This document shows positions 55,092 through 64,000 of a stretch of 64,000 nt of DNA, piece by piece (position 1 is the stretch's first letter; each line of letters opens with the position of its first letter). Made by a program: the position numbers and the translations under genes. The notes under the pieces were generated by a model, which was not told the origin of the DNA, searched no databases, and saw only the letters and a list, made by a program, of their open reading frames with translations. Where the stretch lies: positions 67,737,134 to 67,801,133 of the forward strand of contig CM046456.1 of the NCBI GenBank assembly GCA_025506515.1. The letters run 5' to 3'. This stretch comes from Flaveria trinervia (lineage: Eukaryota; Streptophyta; Magnoliopsida; Asterales; Asteraceae).

Positions 55092-56311
55092 TCTATGCTA
55101 CCTAATAAACCATCTATGTAAGGTAAATAGACATTTACCTATATATTAAATTTGCAATGTGAATGAATAGTTTTGTTTGTGATGTTTTTGTTTTCTATCT
55201 TTATAGTTTGAGTGGTTTGCATTTTAAACTCTCTCTTACTAGTCTCTTTATAGAGAAAACAGGTAGAAGGTTTCTTCATCCACCCCTTCAGTTCATGCTA
55301 GAAAGGGAAAAAGTAACTCACTCACCAGCCACCTAATCTGCCTCGCCATCGGTGATGGCGCATCTATCGCCACTACATCTAAATGGTGGTGGTTAGGGTT
55401 TGTCTCAAGAAGGGCAACCGTTATCATTTTATCCACTGCACTGCCACAACCGTGGATGTAAATGTTGGTATACTGGCTGGCAGTTGTCGATGATGTTGAT
55501 GCCGTCGCCACTATGCTTGATGGTGGTGGTTTGGGTTTGTTCACCCAGATCGATTATAGTCAGTTGCATTTCGGTTGCAGTTCTTCGTGGCTTAGGTCAT
55601 CATGGCAGTGACATATTAATGGTTGCATCTCTGTGTCACCAATCATCATGGGTGCCTTGGCGGTGGACTATGCTGCCGGTTTGCCTCCCCTTTATGGTTG
55701 AGGTAGAGAAGACAGCAGTTCTCGACTATGGTCATCCTTAATGGTTGTGGTATGATAGCATCTGTTGCTCTATATACTTTTCTCCAAGAGACCCTTTAGG
55801 GTTTTGGACTGATGGTGGAAAAATTCTTCGATAATAATGAGGTGGCCTCACCTCTGAACCTGTTATGCATGTTTTGGCTGGCTTCTGTTGGTTTGTTCAA
55901 TGATGACAAGGAATGCCTCACCTGAGAATCGATTAAATGTAGTTAATTTGTTATTAGAGGCTTTCTTTTGAAATTTTCAAAATTAAAAATTACTCATATA
56001 GTCTATCTGTGCCGCTATTTCTGTTAATTTGGGTTGTCGTTCGAATGTTTCGAGTATTGTTTTTGTTCAATGATAATGAGGAGGCCCTTATCTGATAACC
56101 CATTACTTTTCCTTTGATTTTTGTTTGGTGGGTATTTAGTTTGAGTGTGTTCTACCTGTTGCGATGACGATGTAATTGGGTTTCTTCTAGAGTCTTAACA
56201 CACGCAATGACAATCTTATATGGTTTATTCCCAAGCCTTAAACGTTGAGTGGATACATTTCCATTTAACAGAATTTATTCCTTCCGTGAAACGCGAGGAG
56301 AATAAACATAG
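55092..56311 (+). mobile_element. Probable non-autonomous Helitron
   Basis: It starts TCTATGCTACCTAATAAACC after an A and ends with an imperfect CCGTG-AAACG-CGAGG hairpin, AATAAACATAG, then T. This arrangement (TC start, GC hairpin about 12 bp before a CTAG-like end, A/T target) is that of plant Helitrons, with CTAG changed to ATAG. The interior (55290-55760) is GC-richer, with GTGGTGG and GATGATG strings that could be captured sequence but show no protein I recognise. The frames at 55293-55544 and 55400-55741 are not supported as genes. Confidence 0.45.
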
Positions 56312-58214
56312 TTTCACTTAATTTTAATACATTTAGGGATATTTCGGGTATTTAATATTTTTATCATTGCGCCTAAATTTTGTTATTTAATGACATGTTC
56401 TTTCAATTAAAAGAGTAAATATAAACATTAATAAAATATCAAACAAATGCATAATCTAATTAAAATTTAAATTTATAAAGTTTCTGTATTCTATTTGGGT
56501 TCTAATGTTTATTGAGTCTTTTGAATATTTTAAGGTAACAAATGTTTTTGTTTTAAAATATTTTTTTTAATTTTTGTTAAACGTGATATTTAAAGAAAAT
56601 TTTTATTGAAATTTAATTATTTTACAAATAATTAATAGGATTGTTGTTTGATATAAAATGGGTGAAATATTAAATGAATGGTGCAAACAAAGAAAAAGTT
56701 AGATTAAGGTAGTTAGCCATTTTGGCAATTAATGTACATTAAATTACGATAGCTAATTTGTATAAGTCTACAATTGTATAGCTACCACTAATATAAAAAA
56801 TAAGAATTAATAGCAATTATCATATAAAAGTAAAAAGTATCTAAATTATAAGAGTATATTTAATGTATAGCACTTTAAAATTTTATTTTACGTTTAGAAT
56901 ATTTGCATTACATGAATCTTGATAACTGAATTTACCCCACCTTGACGTTTTAATTTTAATTAATATTATTTTTTAAAATATGAATTTAATAAAATATATT
57001 ATTTAGAACAGAGTTTAAAATTTAAATTATAGATATAAAAATACAATACCTAAAAATACAACTTAAAAAAGATGTCAATTTCTCAGTTCAAACTATAACT
57101 ATAAATTTACAAAAGAAGTTTAAAAAAAAACAAAAATAGTGTTAAGAAATAAAATACCGTTAACTCATTTTCTAAAATAAATGCTTTGCGATAAAGAGGT
57201 AAAACTATACAATGATTTGTGATTAAAAGATAAAACTATACAAATCATTTTTGCATCAAAATAATTTACCGCGTCATATCCAAATCTTAAAAGAATAAAT
57301 TAGTTTTTAGACAACCCAATTAACACTTAATTCTTTTGAATGCATAATTGAAAATATGAGCATAAAATCCAAAAAGTAAAAGTTTAACTGAACCGTCAAC
57401 CTTCTGGTTTTTACAAAGATATGTAAGCTTTCTTCTCTTTTTATTTTTTAAATGATGAATAATATATAACTATATATTTATGAGCGAATAGATATTATAC
57501 ATCAGCGCGAAGCCTGGGTTAGAGCATTCAAAATCCATTTTTTATTTTTTCATCTAATTACACTATAAATCATTATTTTTTATCTCTCGTTTTTTATTTT
57601 ATCATTATTTTTTTTTTCTCATTTACTCACAACCACTTAAAATATATTAAAAATATTATAGAATTTTGAACAGTGATTTCCAAAAATACAGATTAAACAG
57701 TAAATTTTTTATATATTTCACTCAAAACCACTTATAATCATACCATATAATATAAAAACTACACTCACGTTTAAACTCTTACACGCTACCGTATCTTTTG
57801 TATCAAAGTAGGTGGGCGAAACCACTAACCTTGGTCTATTTTAATATGTTATTTTTGAAATGTTTAATTAAAATTGATGATGATAAGGGTGGATAGCTTT
57901 TTGACTATTGAATCTATTATTTTGGCCATGAATCTCATGGAAGACATTTCTTTTTCTTGTTTTTTTTCTTCTATAATTCTTATATATTTTTCAGTTAATA
58001 ATTTTTGGGTGATTTTGTCGTTCCAATGTTAGATCCAATTTATATAGCAACGTATTTGACGTAAAACTCTTTTTTATCTACCAAACCCTTACAATTTATT
58101 TACATACATTTCTTTTATTTACTTAACCAGATGTTAGTGTTATTAGAGTAATATGTGTAAGACTTAATTGTTAATGAAGTTAATTCTTTAAACTCTCATC
58201 GCCCTCATGCTAAC
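56312..58214. other. AT-rich DNA, no gene
   Basis: Stops lie in all frames. A CAGCGCGAAGCCTGGGTTAGAG string near 57505 resembles a Helitron 3' hairpin but I cannot define an element. Confidence 0.5.
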
Positions 58215-58310
58215 TATATAGAGTTGACTGGCCACGTTCTTGTATTGCACAACCGCGTCATGTTTTCAAATGAAAATTCACTGTCTCATTTTTTGTTCAA
58301 CCAAAAATAA
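58215..58310. repeat. Duplicated low-copy segment, copy 2, second part
   Basis: It matches 19255-19345: CACGTTCKTGTATTGCAC, then TCATGTTTTCAAATGAAMAT and CACT. Confidence 0.65.
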
Positions 58311-59639
58311 GACTCGTATACACATAATTTTACTAATTTGATAAACCTTTGTGCATATGTTGTACTAACAACATAAAATTAATTTGATAACAACTAAAGT
58401 ATAGTTAATTTTGAAATAATTAAAATTTGTAAGATTAGTTAGGTCAAAGCGGCAAAGGATTCACACTATTACTAGAAATAGAATATAAACATCAAAGCAC
58501 CACCAACAACTTGTACATGTTAGACAAACTTCAAAAATCCAAAAAATCTGAAATTTTCAATTTAAAAAGATCCATCTGTAATCCCTTGGTAATTAGTCAC
58601 ACATACTCTAAACATATAAAAAAATATTTCATAAAGAGTCGGAAATTATGAAGATAAGATTTCAACCTAGACTTTTCAGTTATTGTCGGTTAACTAAATT
58701 TGTTACAGGTATTAATTAGCTGATAGTAAATCATCGAAAAAGTAGACCATAAGTAGCCATATTCTCTCCCTGAATTTCACAATCATGATTATCAAAAGGT
58801 ACAATATAATTCTAAATGTCACTCCGAGTTTTGATGAATATATCATTATCAACACACAAATTTCATCGGTTTATTTATATTGCGATGGGTAGACTCAGAA
58901 TTATTGACGAAGGAAATGATTTTTTGTGGTTTCATTTGGTATAGCAAGTCAGTTTATGGAATCACAGAGATATAACCACATGCAAGTTATGAAATTGTGT
59001 TCTTTGATATGATAAGGGAACCATAGGCTATGGTAAATGGTATCAAAGGAACAAGGATGCAAATATTATTAGCCAAACTGATAGTAGTTATGTAACGAAT
59101 AGAAGTGACATGAACAACACCACAGGTATGGTCTTCTGTTACAAGGTGGACCGATTGCATGGTGTACCCACAAGCAAATACAATATATTTATCTGGAACC
59201 ATCTTACTTCAAGTTGTGTTTTTTGCATGTGTAAAAGTATGAAATTATCAAGAAAATATTGAAATGGCAACTTCTGTGAAGAAATAATTTAGAGACACTG
59301 AAGAGTGAAGATTGAAGAAAAGAATGCCATCCACCACTACTGTTTGCTTTCTTTTGCACATCTATGCTGCATTTTCTTGTAGATCATAATTTCATTTTAA
59401 TTATATGATTATTTGTAATCTGGATTGAGTCATAGCTCTATATGCATGACTGGCTCTCATATCGTAAAGAAATATAATCTATCTAAACTAATCTAAAGAT
59501 AGAATATTGAAACTGTGAAATGATTTGTATTTTTCTTGATGCTTCAATAAAAATCATACTCATTATTATTTGTTCTAACATAAAGCATGACAAACCATCG
59601 TTGAAACATCAAAGAGGAAACATCCGATATTGAGTAATG
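58311..59639. other. AT-rich DNA, no recognised gene
   Basis: A 71-codon minus-strand frame (58987-59202, MVPDKYIVFACGYTM...) has a hydrophobic C-terminal part but matches nothing I recognise. Confidence 0.45.
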
Positions 59640-60360
59640 GGCATTCGACTCTTGTGTGTGTATTATCTTCATAAAGACAACTTTGTGGACACTACTCATC
59701 ATTTCCAACACTCAGACAACTTATGGCTTAAACTGTGTTCTTATTGCACCCCATAAAGAGTTCAGCATCACGTGTAGTGGTTTTTATAGCCATTGTACCT
59801 CTGCCTTCAACCTTCACATGGATTTGACTACAAAGTACAAACATGTGGTTTGGTCACCACTGTCTAGAACCCAGTAAACTATTGTCTCCTTCAATACTTT
59901 CTATAAAACTGCCTTGTCTTTGTTGATTGTTACACTGCTTGGGCCAACACTCAACCTCTCGTTGACCGTATTATTGCAATTGTGACACTAAATTGTCTCT
60001 CTTAATAATTAACTCTAATCTCTGAGTTAATTTTATTGATTGTAACCTCTGAACCTATGGAGAATCCACGTTGAATTCTGTGGTTTCCGTTTGATGATTT
60101 CTCCACGTTCACCTTTTCTTTAAAAGCTAACTGATCCACTCTCCAAATCTACTTGCCAATTTAAATCAATGTCCACCATAGTACTAGAACCAACAACCAC
60201 TGGCGCATGAACAGTTTTACTACACATCATGACAGCTGATAGCGTTGGGCCATCATACTTACCTGAAATGCCTTCTCTTCAGATTTCTCCAACAGACTCC
60301 TAACGTTGTCTTCAACGGCTAACAAATAATCCATTAATTAATGTATATGTTGAGAGATCT
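59640..60360 (-). pseudogene. Ty1/copia gag-protease relic
   Basis: Read on the minus strand: SLLEKSEEKAFQV (end of the copia gag domain, about 60300-60250), an Arg/Gly-containing spacer, a CCHC knuckle in two frames (CHNCN near 59990, then YGQREVECWPK; the His is Gln), and YWVLDSGDQTTC (about 59880), the copia protease LDSG site, followed by VKVEGRGTMAIKTTTRDAE. The order and motifs are diagnostic of copia. Stops and indels are frequent and no LTR or RT was found nearby. Confidence 0.7.
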
Positions 60361-61954
60361 TTTATCCCTTCTGTGTTATGCTCGATCTCATGTATCTGAA
60401 ATCACTAATCAACAATTGCGAATTTGTGTTTTTTTTTTATGTTTAGACTTTAGAGGAAGGCGTATCAGGTTGCCTTTCTTGCCACATAAGGAATGCGATA
60501 TTCAAGTCTTGTGTGTTGCAAAACTTTTTGTCTTGCAAGTTGATGTCAACAACTGTTATGGATAAAACAATTTGATTTTTTGACATGTTTTTTGGGAAAC
60601 GTGTAAAGTGAACTTAAATTTTACACCTTTTAATTCACATCTTTAATTAATTTGAAACTAAAACCAGCCTCTAACTGTTCGGTTCTTTATAAAAGTGTTA
60701 AGAAGGACCTAATATAGTGACAAGTGTTTGTGCCACTAAATGACCTTTCCTTGTAGAGCCGGTTGTCTATTATCATTAGTTGTTCGCTTGTTATATAAGA
60801 CGATTACTAACTGTTGTGAATCCATATGGGGTACTAATTAGTTGATATTAGTCGAGTTTCATTCGATAACAAGTCTATAATAGTTTTTCTTGAACAGCCA
60901 AGTCAAGACATTACAAATAAATAGAGCCTATAGAGACGAAAAGAACTAGGGTAAGAATGTAATCTGACCTATAGCGATGAAATGACGACATTTCTTCGCT
61001 ATAACTTTGTGGATATAAATTCATGTTAATAGGTCTAGAAAGTCGGTAGGTTAGATGTCGTCGGTATAGGCAACGACCATTTTAGCGACGATAAGTCGTT
61101 AATAAGAGAGAGGTTATGGAATTTTAGGGGAACCTAAATGAGCATATTAGTTGCTTTATGTTGTATATTAGACTTCTTTGTGGATGACATGTCTCAAATA
61201 ATTTTTAATTATTTTAAAAAATAAATAACCATATATGTCGATGGCATGTCATCCATATAGATCGAATATTTTTGGGATTAAAAAAATGCAATAAAAACAT
61301 ATACTCTATAGCGACTACAGATGGACGAGACGGCTTTTCAGTACGACATATACCTTTTAGCATGGCACCTAAACGTGTGATGAGAAAGAATTGCCAGCGA
61401 CTCTATGTCATCACTATATCTCTTATTTGGACAAAACCAGTTTCTGTAATGACATTTTCGAAACCTATTACTAAATTTATATCAATGTTCATTACGACAC
61501 TAAAACACTAAATCATTTGTAGAAGCATGTTTACTACAAAATAGATCTTCTGCCATGAAAATTTTCTATCGAGCCAGTTCGTGACCCTATATGAGTCTTC
61601 TTTATATATATATATATATATATATTTTATTTAATCTCTTAAATATATGTTTATATAAATAATTGCTATTGCATAAAAACATTATGATGACAATTTTTAA
61701 TAATAAACACGGGAGCTTAAGCCAAACTCGTGCTTGAAAAATTTTAAACTTTAAAAGCTTGAGTGTTGTAACTAAAGTTCTACACTAGTTGAGTTCAAAC
61801 CTTAGAACTAAAAATCTACATGATTCGAGCACAAGCTTCGATTCTCTTTGTGCAAAATGAGCCGAGCAAAACCCTAAACAAGCTCAGACTTGGCTAATTT
61901 ACTCCCCTATTTAATAGTCATAACAACATTTAAATAATCAAGCATTGTATACTA
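60361..61954. other. AT-rich DNA with a possible CACTA-like subterminal stretch
   Basis: 60940-61110 contains TATAGCGATGAAATGACGAC, TTTCTTCGCTATAAC, GTCGTCGGTATAGGC and AGCGACGATAAGTCG, resembling subterminal repeats of plant CACTA transposons. Ends were not located. Frames at 60341-60565 and 61272-61511 are unsupported. (TA)n at 61601-61624. Confidence 0.35.
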
Positions 61955-62136
61955 TATTAAAAAGCAACATAAGTGTTACGATTAATTATATGGTTTTAGA
62001 TTTTGGTCACAAATGTTTGTTTTTTTCTTTTTCGGTATTTGATATTAAGAAGCAATTAAAGTGCCACAATGACTTTTATGGTTTTAGTTTTTAGCCACAA
62101 ATGTTTGTTTTTTTCCTTTTTTGGTATTTAATTTTT
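61955..62136. repeat. Two-copy tandem repeat of about 88 bp
   Basis: Copies share AGCAAYWWAAGTG, TATGGTTTTAG and CACAAATGTTTGTTTTTTTC, offset by 88 bp (61963 and 62051). Confidence 0.85.
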
Positions 62137-63149
62137 CGTGAAATGCTACTTTGTTTATCTATTTGCCTATAAAATATCTTTTATGTAATTACACATAATC
62201 CATTATCTTTATTTCTTTTAGTTAAATTACTATTTAAACATTATTATCATGATGAACCGATTATAAACGAAAAACATTGTTGACGATATTTATATTATTT
62301 GAACCAACTTCACTATTAGATTTATGGTACTCGAAAATGAAAACAACAAAACTTATGTCACGTAGCTCAAAGGAAAAATAATCAACTTTCGCCGCATAAT
62401 GAGGGGAAAGCCCCAAGTATAAACAAATAATCAACTAACAAGCAAATAACTGAAAAATTATTGTCAATATTTATTTGGGTTAAACCTATACATAAAGTAT
62501 TAAAACTTGGTGAGTATCCATAGGTTAAACATATATACACACATATTTTATATTAATTAATTAAAATTAGCTTTTTAAAATGTCATTAATTTTTAAACTA
62601 ATTTTCTTATATTGTTAATTGTTTTATGGGGCTGGTTTCAAAATTATTGGGTCTGTCCCAAAAAAAATTTCACGATCAGTCTCAAATTTTATAAAACTTG
62701 GTGTCAAAATGCATGATGGTCAGTCTAGATTTGATCATATATTTAATTCTAAAAATAAAATTTCATAGGGTGCGTCCATCTTAATCACTAGGCCCGCCTT
62801 TGATCTCCAATCGATCAGTACAATAAAATTTACGTTGCAAAAGAAAACGAGTTCAAGCAATTAATATGTGGTGTGGAAGCTGAGTTTCTGCCCAGCAATT
62901 ACAATGGTGCTAACACAAAGTCAACTACAATATTGTCCTTACAATTGGCAAGCTGTCAATCACTTGGAATTGAATGATGAAAGCAACTGTAGCTCTTAAT
63001 GCACAATACTGTATAAAGAACTTAAGGATGTCTATTCAGTTTACCTCATCATTTGTATGCTTTCTGAATACGATTTATGTATATGGAGCACGATGTTGAC
63101 ACATACATGCACTATCAAGAAAGTAACAGCGTAATGAAGCTCAATTATG
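62137..63149. other. AT-rich DNA, no recognised gene
   Basis: Nothing I can name. 62800-63100 is less AT-rich and could be a gene fragment, but no frame supports it. Confidence 0.4.
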
Positions 63150-63275
63150 TTACAACATCAAGGACCCTTGAGAAAAGAAACCACACTAAACAAAGCTTTA
63201 ATCACTTGAAATGAATGGCTAAGACTCGAAGGCAATGAACAGAAACTCCAACTAACTAGATCGAATAAATCAGTG
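63150..63275. repeat. Direct repeat bounding 110-bp repeat block 2, left copy
   Basis: ACATCAAGG...GAAAAGAAACCACAMYRAAC...AAAGCTTTA recurs at 63786-63905 in the same orientation, diverged. The antisense frame 63158-63352 is unsupported. Confidence 0.7.
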
Positions 63276-63374
63276 ATATGTTTGAAGGCCCATCTTTGGA
63301 TAGGATAGATATGCACCAATGTGCAGACAACACTGTTATTAATTAAAATCATTGAAAATTCTATTTGTTATAAC

Positions 63375-63765
63375 TTAATATTGCTTTGTGTGAGCTAAAC
63401 TAACCTATTAACATAAAGCAACACCTTTTTAGATGAAACAAAATGTGTAAGTTTTTATCAGACACATACATCATAAGGCCCAAAAATGACTTGTTCCAAA
63501 TAATTATTGATTTGCATAATCTAAACTTACCCACCAACACATATAACAAGACACGTTAAGGAATAACATGTACAAGTAATCATACGCATGTATCACATGA
63601 CCTAAAATGATTTGTTTCAACTGAATGTTATTTTGTGTTACCTATCTTAACGTGATATAAATATGCATATCATTAAAAATAAAGTGGCTAGTTGTGGCCT
63701 AATATGATACATTCCAAAAGATATCAAGGCCCATTAATGTACCAATCATCATACACTATCCAAAA
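63375..63765. repeat. Degenerate repeat of about 110 bp, block 2
   Basis: Three or so diverged units share ATAATCTAAACTTACCC, CATACATCATAAGGCCC and AAGGCCCATTAATGTACC plus AATCATCATACAC with block 1 (20440-21230). Confidence 0.65.
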
Positions 63766-63785
63766 TAAAGGTCAATTTGGCTAGA

Positions 63786-63905
63786 ACATCAAGGGCAATT
63801 TAGAAAAGAAACCACAACGAACAAAGCTTTAGACGCAAGATATAGGGACCACAACACAAGAAAGCACATAAAACAGTCTCCATCTAACTAGGACAATCAA
63901 TGATA
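63786..63905. repeat. Direct repeat bounding 110-bp repeat block 2, right copy
   Basis: Counterpart of 63150-63275 (ACATCAAGGGCAATTTAGAA, AAACCACAACGAACAAAGCT, then TCTCCATCTAACTAG). Confidence 0.7.
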
Positions 63906-64000
63906 TTGACTCTCACAAAATAGCAAGAACAAAAGATAAATGCATCGAAAAAAGGTCAAACTTTAACCATATTCACCAACTTCAATAAATCAATATTTTT

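Noticed and set aside
58987..59202. 71-codon minus-strand frame as a possible receptor or wall-protein exon
   Set aside because: No motif holds up on inspection, and no neighbouring exon or splice sites are convincing.

Overview
This is repeat-rich plant nuclear DNA. I found no intact host gene, tRNA, rRNA or CRISPR array. The coding sequence I can recognise is retrotransposon-derived: Ty3/gypsy elements with initiator-Met tRNA primer sites, CCHC gag knuckles, DTGA/DSGA protease, YVDD-type RT, RNase H, HHCC/DD35E integrase and a chromodomain-like tail, plus one decayed Ty1/copia fragment. The gag and integrase wording resembles Tekay/Del-like chromoviruses I know from Asteraceae. The family assignment of the host is an inference.

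Layout. 1-1577 is the 3' part of an LTR. 1578-5695 is AT-rich DNA with a possible Helitron relic and the left half of a possible TIR element. 5696-18652 is a probable solo LTR (F, about 4.3 kb without its insert), split by a complete, fairly young gypsy element (L2, 8951-17588, TSD tgaga). 18653-22058 is the right half of the TIR element, a duplicated low-copy segment and a degenerate repeat of about 110 bp. 22059-25939 holds two minus-strand LTRs (A truncated, B chimeric). 25940-31256 is a rearranged, non-coding gypsy element (X) with two LTRs, carrying solo LTR E (26061-28281). 32072-53190 is a large decayed gypsy element (C). Its integrase is split by a minus-strand deletion derivative (D, 40395-47563) and its 3' LTR by solo LTR S (50968-52788, TSD acaat). 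53191-64000 is AT-rich and contains a Helitron-like insertion, a copia gag/protease relic, a second copy of the duplicated low-copy segment and a second block of the 110-bp repeat.

How it fits together. Nine LTRs (L1, two of L2, A, B, E, two of D, S) belong to one superfamily (TGTAACAYCC...GGSSCYTTACA). Where complete, they share a modular plan: a stem-loop about 120 bp from the start whose arms covary between subfamilies, an array built on ATGCGNNTGA, a conserved AACGTAAAGT block, a second array whose repeat unit differs completely between subfamilies, then a TATA box and a TCAGC/GCTGA hairpin. A second covarying stem-loop precedes the polypurine tract in L2, D and C. These LTR features are the best candidates for something undescribed. 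Insertion order from nesting: C before D and S; X before E and B; F before L2.
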